Assembly (NCBI RefSeq): GCF_001625085.1
Contig: NZ_BDAW01000031.1
Location: 45,928 to 109,927, forward strand
From: Nocardia acidivorans NBRC 108247
Lineage (GTDB): Bacteria > Actinomycetota > Actinomycetes > Mycobacteriales > Mycobacteriaceae
DNA: 64,000 bases
Reading direction: 5' to 3'
In this document: positions 1-8,456 of the stretch, one piece after another
How the letters are laid out: each line of letters starts with the position of its first letter
Numbering within the stretch: position 1 is the stretch's first letter
The notes under the pieces: generated by a model
The model's database searches: none
What the model saw: the letters and a program-made list of their open reading frames with translations, nothing else
Told to the model about the DNA's origin: nothing
Program-made: the position numbers and the translations under genes

Positions 1-226
1 GATCGAACGGCCCAATCGTCTTTCTCACATGCTTCGACTTCGTGGATGGACAGTCATCTCATCCATTGTCGCCAAAAGTGTTGCGCTGTAAGTAAATTCG
101 ACTGACAGACCGTTTGTTCCCAGGTATCCTGCAACGTGTGTCCGTACGGACTGCGCGGTGTCTAGGGGGATTCATGCGTGAACTTGGTTGCGGATCTGGC
201 TCGCTGTCGACGGTGGAGTGCTGAGT

Positions 227-856
227 TTGCCCCGGCCGGTGCCGACTTCGGTATGCCACTTCACGCACATCGACCACATCCGCACGGTTGTCCAAGGGGG
301 CTTGCTCGCGGACACGTTTGCTCAGCGGATCGGTTGTATCAAGCGTGAGGCAGGGAATCGGGACATCAAGAGGAAGCGTCGAACCCGTGTGGTGCCGATC
401 GGTAAGCGAGGCGTTGTCGCTGATTACGTGCCCTTCTATTTCGCGCCGCGGAGCCCGATGATGTACTCGATCCACAGGCGAAACGTCGAGACGTACGACG
501 GCGACGAGCATGATCTTGTGTATCTCCGGACAACAGTGGAGGATTTGGTCGCTCATGAGCTGGATCCGGTGTTCACTGATCGCAATGCCGCGCTCGGGTT
601 CTGTCGGTTCTCGCAGGATGTAGCGGACCTCGACACGATGATCGACTGGCCGCTTATGTGTGAGCGTGTCTGGAAGAACACGGAGGCTGATCGGCAACGC
701 GTCGAGCGAAGGATGGCCGAGTGTCTCGTCTACGGGCAAGTACCCTGGTCGGTCATCCGGCAAGTCGTCGTTTACGGTGAGCGTCACGCTCAGATGCTGC
801 GGGGTAGCCTCGTTGGTGGACCACGTGTTTCTGTCATACCTGACTGGTATTTCTAG
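227..856 (+). CDS. darT: DarT-type DNA ADP-ribosyltransferase toxin
   Basis: Probable toxin of a DarTG pair. The DarT family attaches ADP-ribose to thymidine in single-stranded DNA and blocks replication. Visible signatures are HFTHID near residue 11, the block VVPIGKRGVVADYVPFYFAP (VPFYFAPRSPMMY in the NAD-binding core), and a C-terminal segment RRMAECLVYGQVPW, which holds the conserved Glu expected for catalysis. I chose the TTG at 227 because GGTGGAG lies eight bases upstream and MPRPVPT matches the usual DarT N-terminus; TTG at 188 and GTG at 218 are alternatives. The antitoxin gene follows within a few bases. Family assignment is confident; toxicity is inferred. Confidence 0.88.
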   Translation: MPRPVPTSVCHFTHIDHIRTVVQGGLLADTFAQRIGCIKREAGNRDIKRKRRTRVVPIGKRGVVADYVPFYFAPRSPMMYSIHRRNVETYDGDEHDLVYLRTTVEDLVAHELDPVFTDRNAALGFCRFSQDVADLDTMIDWPLMCERVWKNTEADRQRVERRMAECLVYGQVPWSVIRQVVVYGERHAQMLRGSLVGGPRVSVIPDWYF

Positions 857-874
857 CGTATGGAGTCGTTCGCC

Positions 875-2368
875 GTGATCACTCAGGCCACAGGCAACCT
901 GCTCCACGCCGATACGGTTGCTTTGGTCAACACTGTCAACACTGTCGGCGTTATGGGCAAAGGTATCGCGCTGCAGTTTCGGCGCGCTTACCCCCAGATG
1001 TTCGAGGAATATCAAAAGGCCTGCGCGCGAGGCCAAGTGCAGATAGGCCGAATGCACGTATGGGAGACGGGGATGTTGGAGGGCCCCCGTTACATCATCA
1101 ACTTCCCTACCAAGCGGCACTGGCGCGCAGGTTCCAAGCTGGAGGATGTGCGGGCGGGGCTCACGGCTCTGGTCGCGGTCATCAGAGATCTTGATATCGA
1201 GTCGATCGCGATCCCGCCGCTCGGCTGCGGGAACGGCGGCCTCGAGTGGTCCGAAGTCGAGCCACTTCTGGTATCCGCCCTGAGCCCGCTCCCTGATCTC
1301 GATGCTCGCATCTACCCACCGGTCGGTACTCCACCCGCTGGTGAAATGCCGAATGCAACGCCCCGTCCAGACATGACGGTTGGCCGTGCCGCACTGGTTG
1401 AACTCTTGACTCGCTACCTCCGCAATGCGTTGGAGGCGACTCCACTCGAGATTCAGAAGCTGATGTATTTCCTGCAGGTGGTCGGTGAGCCGCTCGGGCT
1501 CGAGTTCACCAAGGGCCGTTACGGGCCCTATGCCGACAGTCTTCGCCGTGTTCTCAACCTGGTAGAAGGCCATTTTCTCACGGGTTACGGTGACGGGTCG
1601 GCGCGCACGCTGGAGGCATCCTCTGTGCGCCCGCTTCCCGGAGCAGCTGAACAGGCTGCTCGGGTGCTGGCTGACGAGCCCGCAACAAGACAGCGAATTG
1701 CGCTGGTGGACAACATCACCGACGGGTTCGAGTCGATGTACGGCATGGAACTGCTCGCTACGGTGCACTGGCTGACTGTTCATGATGTCGGGGCGGCCGA
1801 AACCTGGCAGCGCACAGCTGAGCTGGTGCGCGAATGGACGCCGCGTAAGGCTGAGATGTTCACAGACGATCATGTTCGAACCGCCTGGAATCGGCTTCGT
1901 GACCACGATCTGGTCTCCCCCACTACGACAATCGACTCGGTATTGCACGATGAGGGGGAGATATCCTCGGCGCGAATGGTGGTGTCCGAGCGGGTCAGTC
2001 GTAACGAGCTTGGTTCGAGGCTCGTGGAAGCCATCACGGATTCGGGCTACGCCTGGACCGAGATCGCGGTGATCACGGCGACCTTGGACGAGGCCGAGTA
2101 CCTGCAGCAAGTCCTCGACTACGCATCCATACCGACGCTTTCGCTGGAGAAGTTCGACGGAACACCTCAGAACGCGGTCAAGGTAGGCACTGTCCGCCGC
2201 GCCAAAGGCGTGGAATTTGCTGCGGTCTTTCATCCGACCTTGTTGGTCGGCAGTGCTGGTGCGGACGCTGGCGACGGGCAAGCAACCGCGGAACTCGCTG
2301 CCCGTCAGGCGTGGGTTGCCATGACCCGCGCACGGGATTACCTCTGGGTGGGGTTGATTGAGGAATGA
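875..2368 (+). CDS. darG: DarG-type macrodomain antitoxin fused to a UvrD-like helicase C-terminus
   Basis: Antitoxin partner of DarT. The N-terminal macrodomain (about residues 1-150; TGNLLHADTVALVNTVN, then PPLGCGNGGLEW) should remove ADP-ribose from DNA. A second domain (about 165-350; EIQKLMYFLQ, KGRYGPYAD) resembles the toxin-binding C-terminal part of DarG. Ordinary DarG proteins end there at roughly 350 residues. This one runs about 140 residues further, into a segment with helicase motif V (VKVGTVRRAKGVEF) and motif VI (RQAWVAMTRARDYLWVG) but no Walker A or B. I prefer GTG at 875, with GGAG nine bases upstream and a family-typical start; ATG at 860 is the alternative. Whether the tail works or is a deletion scar is unknown. 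Confidence 0.85.
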   Translation: MITQATGNLLHADTVALVNTVNTVGVMGKGIALQFRRAYPQMFEEYQKACARGQVQIGRMHVWETGMLEGPRYIINFPTKRHWRAGSKLEDVRAGLTALVAVIRDLDIESIAIPPLGCGNGGLEWSEVEPLLVSALSPLPDLDARIYPPVGTPPAGEMPNATPRPDMTVGRAALVELLTRYLRNALEATPLEIQKLMYFLQVVGEPLGLEFTKGRYGPYADSLRRVLNLVEGHFLTGYGDGSARTLEASSVRPLPGAAEQAARVLADEPATRQRIALVDNITDGFESMYGMELLATVHWLTVHDVGAAETWQRTAELVREWTPRKAEMFTDDHVRTAWNRLRDHDLVSPTTTIDSVLHDEGEISSARMVVSERVSRNELGSRLVEAITDSGYAWTEIAVITATLDEAEYLQQVLDYASIPTLSLEKFDGTPQNAVKVGTVRRAKGVEFAAVFHPTLLVGSAGADAGDGQATAELAARQAWVAMTRARDYLWVGLIEE

Positions 2369-2379
2369 GTACGCAACTG

Positions 2380-2423
2380 AAAACGAGCCGTTCGATCCGC
2401 TTCGGATTGAACGGCTCGTTTTT
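2380..2423. terminator. Strong bidirectional terminator after darTG
   Basis: An 18-bp stem (2381-2398 with 2404-2421, one G-U pair), a five-base GCTTC loop, an A-rich 5' side and a T-run on the 3' side. It can serve darTG and the convergent small gene. Confidence 0.9.
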
Positions 2424-2439
2424 CATATTCGGCGCCGCT

Positions 2440-2661
2440 TCAGTCCGTCCAGAGTTCCGCGCACGGTAGTGGCGGAAGATGATCTACCGCAGTGTCCTCT
2501 TCGGTGGTAGCCGATGGCTCGATGGTGACTTCGATACTGTGCGGACGCAAGTGCGCCGCGAGCCGTTCGGCTATTGCCCGGCCGGCTCGGTAGTCGAGCA
2601 CCATGCCGCCCGGAAAGCGCAGGCGCACATGGACTTCGCGCGTTTGCGGTGCGGCGGTCAT
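2440..2661 (-). CDS. Small conserved-looking hypothetical protein (73 aa)
   Basis: A 73-residue protein starting MTAAPQTREVHVRLRFPGGM. I chose ATG at 2661 because AGAGGTGG lies just upstream; the longer open frame to 2844 crosses an AT-rich stretch that looks like promoter DNA. It has alternating hydrophobic strand-like segments (VHVRLRFPG, SIEVTIEP), an acidic C-terminus, no membrane segment and no motif I recognise. It diverges from the XRE regulator at 2895, so the two may share a control region. Function unknown. Confidence 0.55.
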   Translation of the reverse strand: MTAAPQTREVHVRLRFPGGMVLDYRAGRAIAERLAAHLRPHSIEVTIEPSATTEEDTAVDHLPPLPCAELWTD

Positions 2662-2894
2662 GTGCCACCTCTTGTCGTCGGATTGGTGCCAACGGTCCGT
2701 AGTAAACGTTAAACACAGAAAAATTGCGGTGCAATAAGAAAAATACATGTTCCATACTGTGCGCCGTAAGCTCGCCCGGTCTGGAATCCTTGTCCGCAGA
2801 TCCCACTGGGAAGGAGAAGGGCATGGTAGGAATCGGCGAAACAAGCGGGCGGTGACGGCCGGGAAAGCCGATCAGGCAGAAGGAGTTTGACCCG

Positions 2895-4133
2895 GTGGCC
2901 GAAAGTACCCTAGGGGCACGGGTAGCTGAGTTGCGGCGGCGGCGGGGACTATCGCAGAAAGAGTTGGGCGCAGCCATCAGGCGCTCGGAAAGCTGGGTGT
3001 CGCAGGTCGAGCGCGATGTACTGCCGGTCGAGAGACTGTCGGTACTGCAACGACTGGCCGACGTCCTCGGAGTCGCGGTGCGAGACCTGAGACCCGAGGC
3101 GGCCGAACCGATGGCCGCCGATCGCGGTGACGGCCATCGACCCGGATCCGCCGTTTTCGAACAACTGCGACTGTTGCTCACCGGACATCCCGCACTGGAG
3201 CAACTCCTCGGTGACGAGGCCGATCGCGAGTCGGCCGACGAGTTGCCGGGACTACAGGAACGAGTCGATCTGGCATGGCAGCTGGCACACGAGTCGCGGC
3301 TCGTGGAGGTCGGCAGCGCACTGCTGGAATTGATTCCGGATCTCGAACACGCGGCGCGGACCACCTCCGCGAAACGGCCGGAGGTGTTGACACTGCTGTC
3401 ACGCGCCTACCAGGTGGCCGCCGCCGCATTCACCCGTCAGGAGGAAGTGGACGCGGCCTGGGTAGCCGCCGATCGGGCGCTCACCGCGGCCGAGGAATCC
3501 GGTGACGCGCTCGGCGTCGTGGCCGGAACCTACCGGATGGCACAGGCTTTCCTGCGACTACAACGGCTGGAACAGGCCGAGCAGGCGGCTCGGGTCTCGG
3601 TGACGGCGCTCGCGCCGCAGATCGCCGATACCGAGCGGGTGCGTCCGGAAGTACTGTCGCTCTACGGCTCTCTGCAGCTCATGCTGGCGGTGATCGCGGC
3701 GACCGATGGCAATCGGACGGCCGCGCGCACCGGACTGGCCGCCGCGCGCACCGCCGCGCAGCGACTCGGTGAGGGCCGCAATGATTTCGACACCGAATTC
3801 GGCCCGACCAGTGTGGCCGTGCACGCGGTCGCGGTGGCCGTCGAATTGGGTGATGCGGGTGAGGCGCTCGATACCGCGGCCTCGGTGGACGCCGCGGTGC
3901 TCTCACCCGAACGGCAGGCGCGTTTCCTGGTCGACGTGGCTCGCGCGCACGCGCAGCGGCGGCAGGCGCAGGATGCGCTGGGGGCCTTGCTCAATGCCGA
4001 GCGGCTGGCTCCGGAGCTGGTGCACCATGATCCGCGCGCCCGGGAGGTGGTGCGCGACCTACTCCAGTTCGCGGGCCGCAGACCGGCCGATGATCTGCGG
4101 GAGCTGGCGGGCCGCGCCGCCGTCACGCCCTAG
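2895..4133 (+). CDS. XRE-family regulator with TPR-like C-terminal domain
   Basis: DNA-binding regulator of 412 residues. An N-terminal Cro/C1 helix-turn-helix (about residues 8-62; LGARVAELRRRRGLSQKELG, then SESWVSQVER) is followed by a long Ala/Leu-rich helical region built like stacked TPR hairpins (about 130-400). This layout is common in actinobacterial regulators that sense a peptide or small ligand, but no ligand can be read from the sequence. GTG at 2895 has AAGGAG nine bases upstream. It diverges from the small gene at 2440-2661 and ends at a clear stem-loop. Confidence 0.85.
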   Translation: MAESTLGARVAELRRRRGLSQKELGAAIRRSESWVSQVERDVLPVERLSVLQRLADVLGVAVRDLRPEAAEPMAADRGDGHRPGSAVFEQLRLLLTGHPALEQLLGDEADRESADELPGLQERVDLAWQLAHESRLVEVGSALLELIPDLEHAARTTSAKRPEVLTLLSRAYQVAAAAFTRQEEVDAAWVAADRALTAAEESGDALGVVAGTYRMAQAFLRLQRLEQAEQAARVSVTALAPQIADTERVRPEVLSLYGSLQLMLAVIAATDGNRTAARTGLAAARTAAQRLGEGRNDFDTEFGPTSVAVHAVAVAVELGDAGEALDTAASVDAAVLSPERQARFLVDVARAHAQRRQAQDALGALLNAERLAPELVHHDPRAREVVRDLLQFAGRRPADDLRELAGRAAVTP

Positions 4134-4134
4134 T

Positions 4135-4166
4135 GCATTCCGTGGGCTCGGGGACCCACGGAATGC
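4135..4166. terminator. Stem-loop between convergent genes
   Basis: A perfect 12-bp stem (4135-4146 with 4155-4166) and eight-base loop, two bases after the XRE gene stop and just before the convergent hydrolase stop. No T-run. Confidence 0.75.
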
Positions 4167-4179
4167 CGCAACGGGCGGC

Positions 4180-5535
4180 TCAGCGGATACCGGGGGTGCG
4201 TGGATCCGCGCCGACGCATGCCAGTAGCGCACAGCCGGGCGGTGCGTCGCTGAACGGTGGAGCGAGGGGAGTATTCAAGCAGGACAGCACATTACAGCCC
4301 GGATAGGCGTCCGGGCCGAGCCCGAATACGGCGAGCGCGATATCGGCGTCGAAGTACTTGGAGGCATCGAACCGCAGCGGTGGTTGGACGAACTGCCCCG
4401 GATCGGGCACCGGGGGATCGTCGAAGGCGGCGAACAGCTGCCGGAAGAACTCGTGCGACACCTCCATGCCGTACTGCAGGATTCCGCTCGGACCCTGATC
4501 GGTGTGCACGCCGAAGACGCCGGTCCACACCACCAGCAGATCCAGGCTGGGGATGACGAACACGTGCTGGAGCCCCAGCCCGGACATGGAAAAGGTGTCG
4601 GCGGGCAGGAATTCGGGGTTCTCGGCGCAGTCCGGGCCGAGCCAGAACAGGTAGCCGTAGCAGCCGTTGGTGGCCGAGGAGCTGGTGGCGCGGGTCAGAT
4701 ACGCCCGTGACACGACCTCGCGGCCCTGCCATCGGCCCTGATTCGCGACCAGCAGCCCGAGCCGGGCCAGATCATCGGGCGGGATCATCAGATGCGCGTA
4801 GCCGTAGGTGTGCCCGGAGCGGTCCCGTGCCCAGTAGTAGTCGCCGCGCTCGATGCCTATGGGCCCGAACAGCTCTCGCTGCGCGAACTCCTGCAGCGGT
4901 TCGCCGATGGCCAGCTCCAGCACATAGGAGAGCAGGTCCACATTGCGCTGGCTGTAGGAGAATGCGGTTCCGGGCGGATTGTCGAATGGCACGCCGAGCG
5001 CCTGCACCGCGCTGAACGGGTCGACGGGAATGACGCCGGTGAGGCCTTCGGTGACCAATCCGATGCGCAATCCGGAGGTTTCGGTGAGCAGATCCTCGAC
5101 GGTGATGGCGCGATGTCCGGGATCGCCGACGCCCGGCGGCAGATAGCGATCGATGGGCGTGTCGATATCGAGTTTGCCTTCATCCCAGGCGATTCCGGCG
5201 AGTAGCGAAACAATGCTCTTGGTGACGCTCCAGACATTCCATGGAATTTGTCCGGTTTGTGAGTTTTGTGGGCCTTCGCCGATGAGGCAATTGTGTCGGA
5301 AAACTTGCACATTCAATCGATTCCGGCCGGCCGCGAAGTTCAACGCGTCGTGCAATCGCCCACTATCCAACCCCGCCTGTTCCGGTGCGGCCCGTTCGAA
5401 TTCCCGGCCGTCCGGTTGCGCGCACCGAATTTCCCCCGCCGGTATCGACTCCGGCCGTGCCTGCGCCACCCCGCCGCCGAAGATCATTACCGCCAGCACC
5501 ATCGCGCCGAGCAGCCCCCTGCGCATGCGCACCAT
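4180..5535 (-). CDS. Secreted serine hydrolase of the beta-lactamase/EstB family
   Basis: A 451-residue exported hydrolase. The N-terminus (MVRMRRGLLGAMVLAVMIFG, cleavage probably near AQA at 24-26) is a signal peptide. The class C/PBP-type SxxK motif is SVTK at 103-106. A Tyr follows at 194 (FSYSQ), and a late HTDQG segment takes the place of the third motif. Such proteins are usually esterases or D-peptidases rather than true beta-lactamases; the substrate is unknown. Several Cys near the C-terminus may form disulfides. I chose ATG at 5535 because it opens the signal peptide; the upstream frame is Arg/Gly-rich filler. Ribosome-binding site is weak. Confidence 0.82.
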   Translation of the reverse strand: MVRMRRGLLGAMVLAVMIFGGGVAQARPESIPAGEIRCAQPDGREFERAAPEQAGLDSGRLHDALNFAAGRNRLNVQVFRHNCLIGEGPQNSQTGQIPWNVWSVTKSIVSLLAGIAWDEGKLDIDTPIDRYLPPGVGDPGHRAITVEDLLTETSGLRIGLVTEGLTGVIPVDPFSAVQALGVPFDNPPGTAFSYSQRNVDLLSYVLELAIGEPLQEFAQRELFGPIGIERGDYYWARDRSGHTYGYAHLMIPPDDLARLGLLVANQGRWQGREVVSRAYLTRATSSSATNGCYGYLFWLGPDCAENPEFLPADTFSMSGLGLQHVFVIPSLDLLVVWTGVFGVHTDQGPSGILQYGMEVSHEFFRQLFAAFDDPPVPDPGQFVQPPLRFDASKYFDADIALAVFGLGPDAYPGCNVLSCLNTPLAPPFSDAPPGCALLACVGADPRTPGIR

Positions 5536-5882
5536 GCGTTTCAGGCTAACCGCCGGACCGGACCCGATACGGCGAAACGCCGCCGGGAAAGGGGGGAGTC
5601 CCGGCGGCGTCGCTCGCAGCGGTGCCGCGAAGCAGCGTCGACGCCCAACAAGCGCCTCTCGGCGGGTGGTCGCTCGTAGCGACAAAGGGTGCGGCCCGGG
5701 GCTGTTACCGACGCCGACAGTGGGGATCAACCGGGCCGCGGCGGGATCTATTCCGGCCGCGCCGGTGTGATCCGCGCTACCCGCGGCCGCACGGGGGCGG
5801 GCGGCAAACTATTCGGTGCGCACTGTCGCCGGGACCGTTTAGCATTCGCAACGAAGACCGAACTTTTTCCAGGGGGGAAGCC
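5536..5882. other. 347-bp divergent intergenic region with a GC-rich hairpin
   Basis: Lies between the divergent hydrolase and AAA+ genes. The only structure I can support is an 11-bp perfect stem (5578-5588 with 5599-5609) around a ten-base G-rich loop. No recognisable operator or RNA gene. Confidence 0.5.
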
Positions 5883-7157
5883 TTGACCGATGATCCGGTG
5901 ATCACCGAACTGATGAGCGTGCTCGAGCAGAACCCCGATCTGCTGTCGCTGCGGCTGCGGGTGGTCGAACTGCTCGCCGATCGCGAGCGCTACGCGGACG
6001 CGCTCACGCACTGTGCCATCGCGCTGGGTCAGGATCCCGGGAATGCGACGGCCATGACTCTGCTGCAACGCTGTTCGGCCGCGCTCGCCGGTGGCGCGAG
6101 CCCCGCACCCGTTGCCACCGCTTCACCGGACGCCGTCGCGGCGGAGCCGGAGACCTCGAACGCCACGCGCGGCAACGGTTTCGACTGGGCCGCCGCCGAA
6201 GCCGAGGTCGGCGACATCATCAAACCCGCCTTCGTGGACGACGATGGTGAACCGCTGGTCGTCGACCCGGCTGATGTCGGGCTGTTCGAGCAGCCCAGGC
6301 TGTCACTGTCCGAGGTGGGCGGTATGCAGAACGTGAAGGAGCAGTTGGAGCTCTCCCTACTCGGACCGCTGCGAAATCCAGAGCTGGCCAAGGCATTCGG
6401 CACCAGTGCCCGCGGCGGGCTGCTGCTGTACGGTCCGCCCGGCTGCGGTAAGACGTTCATCGCGTCGGCGGTGGCGGGCGAGCTCGGCGCGAACTTCTAT
6501 CCGATCGAGATCGCCGATATCCTCGATATCCACCTGGGCGCGAGCGAGCGCAATCTGCACCAGATCTTCGAGGTGGCGCGCCGCAATGCCCCCTGCGTGC
6601 TGTTCATCGACGAGGTCGACGCGCTCGGCTACAAGCGCAGCCAGATGTCCGGCTCGGCGGGCCTGCGCACCGTGGTGAATCAGCTGCTCACCGAAATGGA
6701 TTCGGCCACAGGCGATAACGAGGGCGTCTACATCCTGGGTGCCACCAACCACCCCTGGGACATCGACGTCGCGCTGCGCCGCCCCGGCCGCTTCGACCGC
6801 ATGATCCTGGTGACCCTGCCCGACCCGGACGCCCGCGTCGCCATCCTGCGTCACCACCTGAAGGACCGCCCCGTCGAGGGCATCGATCTCAAGGCGATAG
6901 CCCTGCGCACCGAAGGCTTCTCCGGCGCGGACCTGGCCCACATCGCCACCTCCGCAACCCAATTGGCCATGGCCGACTCCCTGCGCGCCGGAGCCGTCCG
7001 CCCCATCCGCATGCCGGATATCGACCAGGCCATGACCCAGATCCGCCCCAGCGCCGGCGCCTGGTTCGAATCCGCCCGCAACGTAGTCGAATTCGCCAAC
7101 AACGACGGCGCCTACGACGAACTCGCCACCTACATGAAGCGCATGAAGCTCCGCTGA
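5883..7157 (+). CDS. AAA+ ATPase of the Cdc48/FtsH-like group with N-terminal TPR-like repeat
   Basis: A 424-residue ATPase. Residues 1-65 form a TPR-like helical repeat, followed by an Ala/Pro-rich linker. One AAA+ module has Walker A GPPGCGKT (about 183-190), Walker B LFIDEVDAL (about 239-247) and the second-region-of-homology LRRPGRFDR with both arginine fingers. Single-module proteins of this type remodel or unfold proteins; the client is unknown. The start is TTG at 5883, with GGGGGGAAG directly upstream, rather than the in-frame extension from 5622. A membrane-anchored TPR protein follows, so the pair may act together at the membrane. Confidence 0.88.
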   Translation: MTDDPVITELMSVLEQNPDLLSLRLRVVELLADRERYADALTHCAIALGQDPGNATAMTLLQRCSAALAGGASPAPVATASPDAVAAEPETSNATRGNGFDWAAAEAEVGDIIKPAFVDDDGEPLVVDPADVGLFEQPRLSLSEVGGMQNVKEQLELSLLGPLRNPELAKAFGTSARGGLLLYGPPGCGKTFIASAVAGELGANFYPIEIADILDIHLGASERNLHQIFEVARRNAPCVLFIDEVDALGYKRSQMSGSAGLRTVVNQLLTEMDSATGDNEGVYILGATNHPWDIDVALRRPGRFDRMILVTLPDPDARVAILRHHLKDRPVEGIDLKAIALRTEGFSGADLAHIATSATQLAMADSLRAGAVRPIRMPDIDQAMTQIRPSAGAWFESARNVVEFANNDGAYDELATYMKRMKLR

Positions 7158-7187
7158 CCGAACATCCGGTAGGGGCGGGAAGAACAA

Positions 7188-7262
7188 ATGGATAGTCGAA
7201 TCGAACAGGCCGCTGTGCTCCTGACCCAGCTGCGGACCCCACCGGCGGCGGCGCATGGATAA
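7188..7262 (+). other. 24-codon leader ORF resembling the start of the next gene
   Basis: ATG at 7188, preceded by GGGAAG, encodes MDSRIEQAAVLLTQL and then runs into its stop at 7260, inside the first codons of the TPR gene (ATG 7255). Its first residues echo that gene's MDNRIERARVLASL. It is either the remnant of a tandem duplication or a coupling leader peptide. Confidence 0.45.
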
Positions 7263-8280
7263 CCGGATCGAGCGGGCTCGGGTGCTGGCGAGTCTGGGGC
7301 GGCTGGAAGCGGCGCGGGAAACGCTGGGGGAGGTGCTGGCGGGGGAGCCGGAAGATGTTGTGGCGCTGGCGGATATGGCCAATGTGGTGTTGCGGTTGCG
7401 GGATTACGGGCGGGCCGTGGAGTACAGTGCGGCGGCGCTGCGGGGGGATCCGGAGAACACCTTCGCGTGGCGGGTGCGGGCGCTGGGGGAGTTGGGGATG
7501 GCCCGCGATGCCGAACTGGGGCCGGAGGTGGTGGCCGAGCATCGGGCGCGGGCGCGGGTAGCCGCCGAACGGGCGGTGAAGATCGCGCCGGAGGACACCG
7601 ACAATCTGCGAATTCTGGCCTCCACCACGCGGGATCAAGATCCGGCGGCGGCGTTGGCGACGCTGGATACGGCGTTGGAGATCGACCCCGACGATGTCAG
7701 CGTGCATCTGTTGCGCGGGTTCATTCTGCGCCGAAATATGAAGGGGCGCACCGAACAAGCCGCGGCGGAGTTCCGGGAGGCGCTGCGGCTGGATCCGGAG
7801 AACGCGGAGGCGCTGTACGAACTCGCGCTGATCGATATCGAGGGCGGCGATCGAGAAACGGGGTCGGCGCAGTTGCGCCGAGTGGCGCTGCTGGATCCGG
7901 GGTACGGCACCGCGGTGCGCGACCACCTGGACTGGCTGGCCGCCGAAGACGATCGGCTGGCCCAAGCCGCGCGGACGGCGGAGACGCAGCGGTTGGCGCG
8001 CAACTTCCGGACGGCTCAGCCGCAACAATTCGTGTACGACACCGCACCGGCGTCGCGGGGCGGGCGCGCCTACAAGTGGGTGCTCGGGATATCGGTCGTG
8101 CTGGTGATCCGATTGATCGCGGCCGGTGTCTCGGACGACTCCGGCACGCCGTCGCACACCCCGCCGCCGGTGCCGACCTGGGTGCGGACACCACCGGCCA
8201 GCTATGTCAACCCGCTGCCGTTCCCGAGTCTCCCCCCGGAGTTCCGGCGCGATTGGCCGACGAACCTGCCCCGCGGGTGA
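7255..8280 (+). CDS. TPR protein with single C-terminal membrane anchor
   Basis: A 341-residue protein. Residues 1-240 are tandem TPR-like hairpins (repeated A..A..L..DPEN/DPDD units). A probable transmembrane helix lies at about 275-292 (WVLGISVVLVIRLIAAGV), followed by a Pro-rich tail (PPPVPTWVRTPP). Topology would place the TPRs in the cytoplasm next to the AAA+ ATPase encoded upstream. Translation is probably coupled to the short leader ORF whose stop overlaps the start. Likely a scaffold or adaptor; partner not identifiable. Confidence 0.75.
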   Translation: MDNRIERARVLASLGRLEAARETLGEVLAGEPEDVVALADMANVVLRLRDYGRAVEYSAAALRGDPENTFAWRVRALGELGMARDAELGPEVVAEHRARARVAAERAVKIAPEDTDNLRILASTTRDQDPAAALATLDTALEIDPDDVSVHLLRGFILRRNMKGRTEQAAAEFREALRLDPENAEALYELALIDIEGGDRETGSAQLRRVALLDPGYGTAVRDHLDWLAAEDDRLAQAARTAETQRLARNFRTAQPQQFVYDTAPASRGGRAYKWVLGISVVLVIRLIAAGVSDDSGTPSHTPPPVPTWVRTPPASYVNPLPFPSLPPEFRRDWPTNLPRG

Positions 8281-8367
8281 CGCTCCGCACCGCGCCTCCG
8301 GTAGCACCGGCGATTCCGCCGCAACCGCAGCTCACGGTCCCGTCGGGCGTCCATCCCTTCCAATAAC

Positions 8368-8392
8368 CTTTTCTTGACTAATTCCAGAAAAG
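8368..8392 (+). promoter_or_regulatory. Inverted repeat with embedded -35 upstream of catalase (candidate Fur/FurA-type operator)
   Basis: CTTTTCT (8368-8374) and AGAAAAG (8386-8392) flank TTGACTAATTCC; TTGACT at 8374-8379 is a good -35. Its A/T-rich form next to a catalase gene suggests a peroxide-responsive Fur-family site. That regulator identity is inference. Confidence 0.45.
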
Positions 8393-8456
8393 CGGGCAGT
8401 GTGGTGATCGCGCAGTGCCCGGCACGTGCGCTTCCCACCTGCGAAGGAGGCGTCGA

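Noticed and set aside
1..226. Possible promoter or end of an upstream gene before darT
   Set aside because: No convincing -35/-10 pair and no open frame with a recognisable product reaches the window edge.
59..2281. A 740-codon minus-strand open frame opposite darTG
   Set aside because: It is antisense to two well-supported genes, rich in Arg/His/Pro, with no domain; a high-GC shadow.
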